From contig CAYLHS010000057.1 in assembly GCA_964383535.1 (NCBI GenBank), forward strand, positions 1-13,350: 13,350 nucleotides of DNA. The letters are read 5' to 3'. The translations under genes and the position numbers were made by a program. Positions 6,669-13,024 of this stretch are shown piece after piece. A model generated the notes under the pieces. The model saw nothing but the letters and a program-made list of their open reading frames with translations. It had not been told where the DNA came from and ran no database searches. The stretch is from CAYLHS01 sp964383535. Lineage in GTDB: Bacteria; Actinomycetota; Acidimicrobiia; Spongiisociales; UBA4744. The first letter of the stretch is position 1; each line of letters begins with the position of its first letter.

Positions 6669-7114
6669 GTGGTTCCGGCTTCCCAACGGGATACCGCGCG
6701 AGCATGCAGCATCACGTTCATGTTGAAGAACAAGAAGTCGAGTGGAACCTGCTTGGTGATCACCACCTGTGCGCGTTTCTCGGTCCGAGGGTCGTCGGTG
6801 CTGTCGAGGCAATCGCCGGGATTGCCGGCCGGCCCGTCGACGAGCGCTGCGCACACGTCTGCTCCGGCGAGGGTGAGAGAGGGGGCAGCCTCCGCGATCG
6901 CCTTCGACCGGACCTCTACCCGCCACGACGCGTCATCGGCGTCCACCGCACCGTACCGGGCAGCTTCGCGCGCAGCGTGGTCAATGGTGAGATAGATGTT
7001 GTAGGCGCGACCGACACTCCATATGCCGAGAACCAGCATGATGAGGATGGGCATGACGATCGCGGCTTCTATCAGGACGGCCCCACCCTCGCCCGTTCGT
7101 CTCGAACCGTGCAT
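6665..7114 (-). CDS. tadE: TadE-like pseudopilin, module 2
   Basis: 149 residues from the ATG at 7114. This start is chosen over the upstream in-frame start at 7207 because GAGAAGG lies 8 bases before it and the candidate promoter ends inside the longer version. The N-terminus TGEGG-AVLIEAAIVMPILIMLVLGIWSVG is a class III prepilin signal with Glu at +5 and one helix. The next segment, DHAAREAARYGAVDADDASW, is the typical TadE stretch. The C-terminal part has two cysteines (in DVCAALVDGPAGNPGDCLDS) that could form a disulfide outside the membrane, as in many TadE/F proteins. It overlaps the TadG gene by ATGA, indicating coupled translation and paired function. Confidence 0.85.
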   Translation of the reverse strand: MHGSRRTGEGGAVLIEAAIVMPILIMLVLGIWSVGRAYNIYLTIDHAAREAARYGAVDADDASWRVEVRSKAIAEAAPSLTLAGADVCAALVDGPAGNPGDCLDSTDDPRTEKRAQVVITKQVPLDFLFFNMNVMLHARAVSRWEAGTT

Positions 7115-7197
7115 TGTCTCGACCTTCTCGCAAGTGCCATGTTGCAGCCCACGAACGGTTCGAGTTGCCCTTGCCGGTTCAACCGCTCTGAGTAGGG

Positions 7198-7226
7198 AAT
7201 CTACCACACAGAGTGGTGCGTGCCAA
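7198..7226 (-). promoter_or_regulatory. Candidate sigma-70-type promoter of module 2
   Basis: On the minus strand TTGGCA (7221-7226) and TAGATT (7198-7203) are separated by exactly 17 bases: 5 of 6 and 4 of 6 matches to the -35 and -10 consensus. Transcription would begin near 7191, leaving a leader of about 77 bases before the TadE ATG at 7114. The spacer contains an ACCAC/GTGGT inverted repeat that could bind a regulator. This is the best promoter match in the window. Confidence 0.6.
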
Positions 7227-7287
7227 GGGGGGTTCTGCGCAGGGGCGAGGGCGAGCGGCGAGACCCGCCCGTCCTAGTCTCCGCGCA

Positions 7288-8760
7288 CTATCCGAGAACG
7301 AGGTGCAGGGGGCTTCCGATGATGTAGGCGCGCCAGGTCGTCGTGTCCTGGGTCGTTCCTGCATAGTCGTAGTGGACCTTCCACCACCCTCCCGAGTAGC
7401 TGGCGGGCAGATCGAACTGGACCTGGAGCCACTTGCCGTTGTAGTCGTGTGCAGGCCGGGTCGCATCGATCGTGCACGGGTCGCCCGCGGAGTGCGTCTG
7501 CAACGGTGACCAGTTGTCGGTCACTTCGTCCCGTGTACTGATGCTGCACCCTTCGGTCCAGGCGCTTCCATCGGGACCGAGGAAGGAGATGATGTTGCTG
7601 ACGTAGTTCTGAGCGTCGCCAGGGTCGTACAACTCGACGACGAAGGTCTTGCCGCGGTAGGCGGAGTCCACCTGGGCCAGGTAGAAATCGGATGTGCTCG
7701 CGGAGATGTTGTTGAAGATCGAGATGTCACCGATCCCATAGAGTCTCGGAGTCACACCCGTGCCGGTGACGTTCAGCGAGTAGCGGTTGAGGCCGGCGTC
7801 GTTGTTCGGATTGGGCGTCGTCACCACGATCTGAAGTGGATAGATGCCTTCAGTCGGGTTGGTGACCGTGCACAGTGGTTCCCAGACGTAGGGATCGCTC
7901 GCCGCCTGCTCCGGCTCGGGACCCTTGACGACCGTGCAGCCGGGGACGGGTACGTTGTCCGAAATGTCGAGTGGTGTCGGGTCCGGGTAGTAGAGAGTGG
8001 CCGTGATGGTGTGTCCGGCCCCACCACACCCGGTGCATTGATTGTTGTCGCCGGTGCGGAGGTGGTCGTTTCCAGGCACGTGCAGCGCGAGGTCGAGCGT
8101 GTTCACCGTGAACGACGTCGTTCCCGAGGGCACATCGACCGCGTAGAGGTACCCGCGGTCACGCCAAGACGGGTTGGGTGTAGAGGCGCAGTGTCTGCCA
8201 CTGTTCGAGCCGTCCGGACACCACGACGAGTACGCGTCACCCATTCGCGTGTCGGTGTACTTGCCGTGGATGTTCGCCCAGAATCCGACCCAGTTGCCGT
8301 TGACGGGATCGTTGCCGAACGTCGAGCCGGGGCTGCCCATGGGCAGAGGGGGGACGAACTCGGCTGTTGCCGACCGGGAGATGGTCTGAGAGTCCTTGCC
8401 GAAGACCTTCAGGAAGAAGGTCGGAACGGTGGTCGTGATCGTCACTTTCAACTCGTATGGGGCGTCTGCTCCCGAGACATCCTGTACTCGCTCGGGGGTG
8501 ACGACGACCCCGTCGGCGCCGTCGATGAAGCCGTTCGACGCGGCGATCGCTCTCGCCGTTCCGGACGCGGTCGTCCCGAATCCATCGGGCATGTAGATGA
8601 CGCCAGCAAGCGATGCGGCGTCGGCGGCTCGTTGCGCCTTGCTCGCGTTGAGGTAGAACCAGCCGAGATCCGTGGCGAATGCCGCGAGGCCCAGCAGAAC
8701 GGCGAGCATGAACCCGACGAGGGGCAGGACGGCTCCATGGTCATTGCGCAGTCGTTTCAT
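7288..8760 (-). CDS. TadG-like protein, module 1
   Basis: 490 residues. The ATG at 8760 overlaps the stop of the upstream TadE gene (ATGA) and has AAGGA 8 bases upstream. The N-terminus MKRLRNDHGAVLPLVGFMLAVLLGLAAFATDLGWFYLNASKAQRAADAASLAGVIY is a textbook TadG-type helix plus AADAASLAG segment; the residue at +5 after Gly is not Glu. Residues about 60-140 form the conserved TadG N-terminal outer domain, and WVGFWANIHGKYTDTRMGDAYSSWCPDG followed by RGYLYAVDVPSG is a stretch seen in other actinobacterial TadG-like proteins. The remaining C-terminal region is beta-rich with several Cys, has no calcium loop, and has no clear resemblance to the TadGs of modules 2 and 3. Likely exported-side component of the Tad machinery or a surface protein. 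Confidence 0.8.
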   Translation of the reverse strand: MKRLRNDHGAVLPLVGFMLAVLLGLAAFATDLGWFYLNASKAQRAADAASLAGVIYMPDGFGTTASGTARAIAASNGFIDGADGVVVTPERVQDVSGADAPYELKVTITTTVPTFFLKVFGKDSQTISRSATAEFVPPLPMGSPGSTFGNDPVNGNWVGFWANIHGKYTDTRMGDAYSSWCPDGSNSGRHCASTPNPSWRDRGYLYAVDVPSGTTSFTVNTLDLALHVPGNDHLRTGDNNQCTGCGGAGHTITATLYYPDPTPLDISDNVPVPGCTVVKGPEPEQAASDPYVWEPLCTVTNPTEGIYPLQIVVTTPNPNNDAGLNRYSLNVTGTGVTPRLYGIGDISIFNNISASTSDFYLAQVDSAYRGKTFVVELYDPGDAQNYVSNIISFLGPDGSAWTEGCSISTRDEVTDNWSPLQTHSAGDPCTIDATRPAHDYNGKWLQVQFDLPASYSGGWWKVHYDYAGTTQDTTTWRAYIIGSPLHLVLG

Positions 8761-9311
8761 GATCCTGATCCTTGAGCTGGTTCGAGTTGGAACACACTGT
8801 CATCCATCCACGGCCCTGCAGGAAGCGGCAGGAAACTCGTGAGCCATGAGTGGGTGAAGATCACTCGCACCCCCACACGGTCGAGCCCCGGCAGCTTGTT
8901 GTCTCGCAGCGCAGGCGTCCACGGGCAGCCGTTGACGCAGCTCCATCCACTGCCGCCGGATGGCGCGTAGACATTGGTGGTGGTGCAGGTCCCCTCACTG
9001 CCGATCGTGCACCCGTCAAGCGGGTTCCCCGTCGCATCGGCGTCGTAGATCCACACGGCGTTCACGACGGACGAGTCCATGTCGGACAGAGCCTGTCCTA
9101 CGGCGCCGAGAATCACGGAATCGGCGGTTGCCGTGACGCCCGCAGCGGAACCGATACGAGCACCCGTGCGGCTGGCGTTCGCGACGGAGAGCCAGTCGAC
9201 GAAGGCGAAGCCGAACTCCACCGTCCCAAGGGCGAGGATGAGCAAGATCGGCAGGATGATCGCTGCCTCGAGGGTGCTCGTCCCTTTGTCACGTCGAAGG
9301 AACTTCATCAT
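8757..9311 (-). CDS. tadE: TadE-like pseudopilin, module 1, second copy
   Basis: 184 residues from the first of two adjacent ATGs (9311 or 9308). AGGTG lies 5 bases upstream, and ATGA overlaps the stop of the preceding TadE gene; the open frame reaching 9512 is inside that gene. The N-terminus RRDKG-TSTLEAAIILPILLILALGTVEFGFAF is a class III signal with Glu at +5 and one helix. The segment WLSVANASRTGARIGSAAGVTATADSVILGAVGQAL closely parallels the preceding TadE (WLTISHASREGVRIGATAGNDVTADISVLHGVERAL), so the two are tandem paralogues. Several Cys in the outer part may form disulfides. It may act as the TadF-like partner of the neighbouring TadE. Confidence 0.85.
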   Translation of the reverse strand: MMKFLRRDKGTSTLEAAIILPILLILALGTVEFGFAFVDWLSVANASRTGARIGSAAGVTATADSVILGAVGQALSDMDSSVVNAVWIYDADATGNPLDGCTIGSEGTCTTTNVYAPSGGSGWSCVNGCPWTPALRDNKLPGLDRVGVRVIFTHSWLTSFLPLPAGPWMDDSVFQLEPAQGSGS

Positions 9312-9871
9312 CCGTACACCTGTGGCTCGATGTCCATCACAACCGCTTTGGTCCAGTCGGAAGGCCCGTTCGTGAACAACCCGGTGACCCATTCGTGGCG
9401 AAACTCGATCGAGACTTCGATGCGCCCTGTCGGAGTGGAGATCCGGCGGGTCGTCGGATCCCAGATCGGCTGGACGTAGGCAGGTTCTGCCGGGTCGGGG
9501 CAGGGGGTCCAATGGCAGCTCGTCGATTCGCTCCAGTGGTAGGTGGTCTTCTCGCCCAGGTTGTCGGGATTGGCGATGGTCACCCCGACCAGGCTGTTCA
9601 TGTTCTGTCCTGCCAGTGCTCGCTCCACGCCGTGGAGCACCGAGATGTCGGCCGTCACGTCATTGCCGGCCGTAGCGCCGATTCGGACGCCTTCACGGCT
9701 GGCGTGGCTGATGGTGAGCCAGTCCTTGAATCCGAGACCGAACTCGCAGATTGCCAAGACAACCATGATCACCACCGGAAAGACGATGGCGAACTCGACC
9801 ATCGTGGCGCCGCGGTCGGCCCGATCCCGGCTGCCACGTGAAGTGGTGGTACGACTACTAAGAGTGGGCAT
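9308..9871 (-). CDS. tadE: TadE-like pseudopilin, module 1, first copy
   Basis: 187 residues from the ATG at 9871. No good SD is visible; the TTG at 9928 and GTG codons nearer are alternatives, but none is better supported. The N-terminal tail before the signal is long and Arg/Ser-rich, then ADRG-ATMVEFAIVFPVVIMVVLAICEFG gives a class III prepilin signal with Glu at +5 and one helix. The outer domain contains a C-H-W-T-P-C motif that may form a small disulfide loop. This is the first gene of the whole seven-gene Tad block; the 306 bases upstream contain the GGACTAGTCC palindrome. Confidence 0.8.
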   Translation of the reverse strand: MPTLSSRTTTSRGSRDRADRGATMVEFAIVFPVVIMVVLAICEFGLGFKDWLTISHASREGVRIGATAGNDVTADISVLHGVERALAGQNMNSLVGVTIANPDNLGEKTTYHWSESTSCHWTPCPDPAEPAYVQPIWDPTTRRISTPTGRIEVSIEFRHEWVTGLFTNGPSDWTKAVVMDIEPQVYG

Positions 9872-9930
9872 GCCCGAAGTATCGGCCACGGTGGGGGACA
9901 CGACCAGGCACAAACGAAGCCTCAGCAAAC

Positions 9931-9940
9931 GGACTAGTCC
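9931..9940. promoter_or_regulatory. Palindrome GGACTAGTCC upstream of module 1
   Basis: Perfect 10-bp palindrome, 59 bases upstream of the first TadE ATG, identical to the core of the palindrome at 5305-5316. A 6-bp inverted repeat (CCGAGG, CAC, CCTCGG) follows at 9946-9960. Shared operator or activator site is an inference. Confidence 0.4.
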
Positions 9941-10125
9941 TCGCTCCGAGGCACCCTCGGCTCGGCGCCTGCTGCGTGGCTCGTCCCCGTCCGTCTCAAC
10001 CGGCGTCCGCCATTCCGTCTGGTCATGGGGTGGCAGCCTGGCAGTCGGTGTGGAACGCCGGGGCTCACGTGCGAGTACCGATCACCGTGTGGTTGATGCC
10101 GCGCCGGCGCCCAAAACGATACCGA

Positions 10126-10146
10126 GGTCCCGGAATCGCCCGGGCC
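10126..10146 (-). terminator. Possible terminator of the qcr operon
   Basis: Minus-strand hairpin GGCCCGG/CCGGGACC (one bulged base, 6-base loop), 31 bases past the qcrC stop, with TTTT about 10 bases after it (10113-10116). The stem is short and the T-run is displaced, so support is modest. Confidence 0.35.
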
Positions 10147-10177
10147 TACCGGCGGGAGGTGGTGTCCCTTGCCGGGG

Positions 10178-11608
10178 TCACGGTGCCGACGTCACCGCCG
10201 TTGTGGTTGAAGCTCCGCCGGTCGTCGTCGTGGTGGAGAGCTTGGCTGCTTCCTCTGCGGTCTCCGGCATGCCTGCCTCCACCCAGCGCACGAAGACGTC
10301 CACGACGTCGGGCTTGAGTGTGCTGTTGGGCGGCATGGTGCGGATCAGCACCTTCGAGGGATCATTCGGATCCATGATCTCGTGCCCCTGGATCACCTGC
10401 AGCAGGTAGCTGTTGGGATCACCGGCGATGACGTCCTTGTCCTTGTTGTCCCCTGTGGTGAGGATCTCGTCGTAGGTGGTCATCAGGTAGTTGTTGTTGG
10501 ACTTGCCGGGCCGATGGCACGAAATGCAGTAGCGCTTCACAATGGGCTGGATGTGTACGTCGTAGGACGGCACCTCACCTTCGGCCAGCGCTGGGAACAG
10601 CGGCTTGACCGGCGGCGCCTCGAAGCGGTCATCCCACGTGTATCTCATGAACGTGACGATGTAGCCGATCTCACTCATGGTGAGGCCTTCCGGGTTGTAG
10701 GCCTTGCCAAACGGAGGCATGCCTGCGTCCGGTCGTCCGTAGGCCATCACCTCGGCCAGCGATGGATCGTCGAGCGTGTACAGGACGTCGTGTCCGTCGA
10801 TCGCAGAGATCTGCTTGCCCTCCAAGCCTTCCACGCCGGTGATCGTGGTCACCTTGCCGTCCTCGCCGTGGCATTCGACACAGTCGATGGAATACAGGTC
10901 CTGCCCGGCGGCGATCTGGTCGGTCAGTGTGGTCGCCACCTCCGTCTCCGAGGTCTCGGGCGCAGGCGCCAGACCCAAGGCCACACCGGTGAAGGCCACC
11001 ATCAGGACGGCTGTCAGGCCGGTGGTCCAGATCATGACCCTGGTCCGCCTGACCTTGAAGGCATACGCCAGCAGAAACAGCACGATCAATCCCAGCAGGG
11101 GGATCAGCAGATTGCCCACGGTCTGGATCACGCCGATGGTGTGTGAACCGTCCTCCGACACCGTCGGGGTGTCGCCGATCAGCGTCAGCGTGATGGACTG
11201 CACCACCAAGAGCGCGATCAGGGAGAGAGGCAGCACGCGTTTGCTGTAGTAGCGGTTCGGGCTGTTGTCGATGAACGGCGTCAGCATCAGTGCGAGGATG
11301 ATGGCGCCCGGGATGACCATGGTCGCGATCCATTCGATCTGGCCAACGACCGGGATCGTCCCATAGAGCGCCAGGAACTTGAAGAGAAACAGGAAGTACC
11401 ACTCGGGCCGCGGGACGTAGGTCGTGTCACTGGGATCGGCCTTCGGTTCGACCGGAACGCCGATGAAGGTCGCCAGCAGTACCAGCAGGAGGAAGAGCCC
11501 CAGCGACACCAGCACATCCTTGTAGAGGCTGTCCGGCCAGAAGCGCTCGCCCCTGTCCAGTTCCCGCTGGTATCGCTCGGCGAGTTTCTTCTTGAGTGCG
11601 TCGTTCAT
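10178..11608 (-). CDS. qcrC: Menaquinol:cytochrome c reductase, subunit IV fused to two c-heme domains
   Basis: 476 residues. The first about 145 residues are the C-terminal half of cytochrome b (subunit IV type): one helix, then YVPRPEWYFLFLFKF with the Qo-site PEWY motif at 68-71, then two more helices (about 92-112 and 125-144). Two extra helices (about 162-184 and 192-213) bring the chain to the outer face. There a first c-type heme domain follows (C243-V-E-C246-H247, probable ligand Met297 in GMPPFG) and a second (C361-I-S-C364-H365, Met425 in RTMPPN). The second resembles the PSCyt1-type domain found in Planctomycetes (CxSCH...GDPxSxLL...MPP). The C-terminus is a Thr-rich tail. It resembles Bacillus QcrC (subunit IV plus cytochrome c) but with a second heme domain. 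Third gene of the operon, 36 bases after cytochrome b. It receives electrons from the Rieske centre. Confidence 0.9.
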   Translation of the reverse strand: MNDALKKKLAERYQRELDRGERFWPDSLYKDVLVSLGLFLLLVLLATFIGVPVEPKADPSDTTYVPRPEWYFLFLFKFLALYGTIPVVGQIEWIATMVIPGAIILALMLTPFIDNSPNRYYSKRVLPLSLIALLVVQSITLTLIGDTPTVSEDGSHTIGVIQTVGNLLIPLLGLIVLFLLAYAFKVRRTRVMIWTTGLTAVLMVAFTGVALGLAPAPETSETEVATTLTDQIAAGQDLYSIDCVECHGEDGKVTTITGVEGLEGKQISAIDGHDVLYTLDDPSLAEVMAYGRPDAGMPPFGKAYNPEGLTMSEIGYIVTFMRYTWDDRFEAPPVKPLFPALAEGEVPSYDVHIQPIVKRYCISCHRPGKSNNNYLMTTYDEILTTGDNKDKDVIAGDPNSYLLQVIQGHEIMDPNDPSKVLIRTMPPNSTLKPDVVDVFVRWVEAGMPETAEEAAKLSTTTTTGGASTTTAVTSAP

Positions 11609-11644
11609 GCGCTCACCCGAAGCAGTGTCCGTGCCCCCATCGAT

Positions 11645-12304
11645 TCAATCCTCCTTGCGCGGCCAGTAGGACTCGCCCTGCTTGATGATGAGATACAGAT
11701 GGATGACGATCAGGCCTGCAATGAGGGCGGGCAGCATCCAGATGTGAGCCGAGAAGAATCGCTGGAGCGTCAACGCACTCAGGTCCGTGCCGCCGCGCAG
11801 TACCTTCAGGATGAATGGGCCGATGAACGGTACCGTCCCCGCGATTTGTGTGCCGACGGTGGTCGCCCAGTATGACCGCTGAGTCCAAGGCAGCAGGTAG
11901 CCGGTGAAGCCGGCGGCAAATGTCAGCAGCAGGAGGCCGATGCCAACCAGCCAGGTCAGTTCCCGCGGATACTTGAATGAAGCAGTCACGAAGACTCGCA
12001 CCATGTGGACGAAGACCAGCAGTACCATCAGGGTGGCCGCCCAATGATGAATGCCGCGGATCAGCCAGCCGAAGCGCACGTCGGTCATGATGTAGGTGAT
12101 GCTGTCGTAGGCGTGGTCCGGCGACGGTGTGTAGTAGGTGGCGAGGAAGATGCCGGTCAGGACCTGGACGATGAAGAGGAACAGGGTGGCCGAACCAAGC
12201 GTGTTCCACCAACTCCCTCTGGGCTCGGGTCGATCCAGGGTGTTCCTGTAGAGGCCCCGAAGATCGAGACGCTCATCAAGCCACGTGTAGACCCTGCTCC
12301 ACAT
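11645..12304 (-). CDS. qcrB: Menaquinol:cytochrome c reductase, cytochrome b6-like subunit
   Basis: 219 residues from the ATG at 12304, two bases after the Rieske stop, with AGGGGAG upstream; the open frame to 12493 is inside the Rieske gene. Four membrane helices. Heme-b ligands are H86 and H100 on helix B (GIHHWAATLMVLLVFVH) and H187 and H202 on helix D (SAHIWMLPALIAGLIVIH). The 14 residues between the helix D histidines is cytochrome b6-type spacing rather than bc1-type. Length is that of a split b6 subunit; the remaining helices are in the next gene. TGYLLPWTQRSYWATTV is the conserved segment after helix C. There is no Cys anywhere in the protein, so the Cys that holds heme c(i) in b6f and Bacillus QcrB is missing (position aligned with Leu43). 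Works with the Rieske and subunit IV/cytochrome c proteins in quinol oxidation. Confidence 0.93.
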   Translation of the reverse strand: MWSRVYTWLDERLDLRGLYRNTLDRPEPRGSWWNTLGSATLFLFIVQVLTGIFLATYYTPSPDHAYDSITYIMTDVRFGWLIRGIHHWAATLMVLLVFVHMVRVFVTASFKYPRELTWLVGIGLLLLTFAAGFTGYLLPWTQRSYWATTVGTQIAGTVPFIGPFILKVLRGGTDLSALTLQRFFSAHIWMLPALIAGLIVIHLYLIIKQGESYWPRKED

Positions 12305-12306
12305 CC

Positions 12307-12792
12307 CTAGCTCCCCTTGAAGAAGATCTCTAGCTCGCCGTCCGTGACACGAAACTCCGAGTAGCGGTCCAGGGGACGCGGCGGTGGTCCGCTCAGCACC
12401 GCCCCCTCTTTGCTGAATACGGCGTCGTGGCACGGACAGATGTATTCCTGCGCCTCGGCGTCCCAGTTGACGGTACAAGCGAGATGGGTGCACCGGCTGT
12501 TCAACACCAGGATGTCATTCGGATCCTCGGACTGCAGCAAGGCAAAGCCGCCGTGGCCGGTGGAGGTGCGCTCCCAGCCATTGACCTGAACCCGTGTGAA
12601 GTAGAAGGGGTAGGGGGTGCCGATCTGCATGTCCGCGACTTTGCCGACAGGGACCCAGCCTTCCTTCGCTCCCGCCTTGAACGCCGGATCGAGCTGATAG
12701 ATGATGGCGGGTACACCCAGTCCAGCGGCGACGACCCCACCTACGATGGTCGTTGTGACCTTGATGAAGTCGCGTCGACTGACATCAGCCAC
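12307..12792 (-). CDS. qcrA: Rieske [2Fe-2S] protein of the quinol:cytochrome c reductase
   Basis: 161 residues from the GTG at 12792, chosen because GGAGGAGG lies 5 bases upstream; the GTG at 12831 in the same frame has no proper SD. The N-terminus ADVSRRDFIKV is a Tat (twin-arginine) motif followed by a hydrophobic helix (about 12-34), expected for a folded iron-sulfur protein exported and anchored by its signal. Rieske cluster ligands: C101 and H103 in CTHLAC, C119 and H122 in CPCHDAVF; C106 and C121 form the disulfide. A GPPPRPL turn follows, the Pro loop of Rieske proteins. It takes one electron from menaquinol at the Qo site and passes it to cytochrome c. First gene of a three-gene operon, divergent from sdhC. 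Confidence 0.94.
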   Translation of the reverse strand: MADVSRRDFIKVTTTIVGGVVAAGLGVPAIIYQLDPAFKAGAKEGWVPVGKVADMQIGTPYPFYFTRVQVNGWERTSTGHGGFALLQSEDPNDILVLNSRCTHLACTVNWDAEAQEYICPCHDAVFSKEGAVLSGPPPRPLDRYSEFRVTDGELEIFFKGS

Positions 12793-13024
12793 GTCCACCT
12801 CCTCCGGATCGCCAAGGAATGCGCCGAACACCCTCAGGCTGCATGGGGACCTCCGTCAGTCATCCTATGCCCCTCCACCAAACCCTCGAGGCCATGAGGA
12901 GACTCTAATCCGGAACTATGGTCCGCATTCCAGCTCATGTTGCGGCATTATATCCTCCCGAAACCGGGCTCGGCCGGAGCCAGGAGTCGACGGGCTAATA
13001 TGAGGCGTCGATGAGGAGGGCCAG
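12793..13024. promoter_or_regulatory. Divergent promoter region between qcr operon and sdhC
   Basis: 232 bases between opposite genes, no gene seen. For qcr, a perfect -10 TATAAT is on the minus strand at 12947-12952 but lacks a good -35. It would give a leader of about 150 bases. For sdhC, a -10-like TAATAT (plus strand, 12996-13001) would start transcription about 17 bases before the ATG, again with a poor -35. Actinobacterial promoters often depend mainly on the -10, so both are plausible but unproven. Confidence 0.4.

Larger units (their letters stand above)
9872..10177 (-). other. 306-base gap between the qcr operon and the Tad block
   Basis: No convincing gene on either strand. It holds a weak terminator-like hairpin for the qcr transcript (10126-10146), the GGACTAGTCC palindrome (9931-9940) and an adjacent CCGAGG/CCTCGG dyad (9946-9960). 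No convincing -35/-10 pair for the first TadE gene was found. Confidence 0.6.

Noticed and set aside
6669..6926. N-terminal extension of the module 2 TadG to 6926
   Set aside because: The extra residues lie inside the TadE gene in another frame and would place the membrane helix deep in the protein; the ATGA overlap start at 6668 is far better.
9312..9512. N-terminal extension of the second TadE to 9512
   Set aside because: Overlaps the first TadE gene out of frame and would put the prepilin signal internally.
12305..12493. N-terminal extension of cytochrome b to 12493
   Set aside because: Runs inside the Rieske gene; cytochrome b6 proteins start just before the conserved first helix, which fits the ATG at 12304.
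12793..12831. Upstream GTG start for the Rieske protein
   Set aside because: No properly spaced SD, while GGAGGAGG precedes the GTG at 12792, which also places the twin-arginine motif at the very N-terminus.
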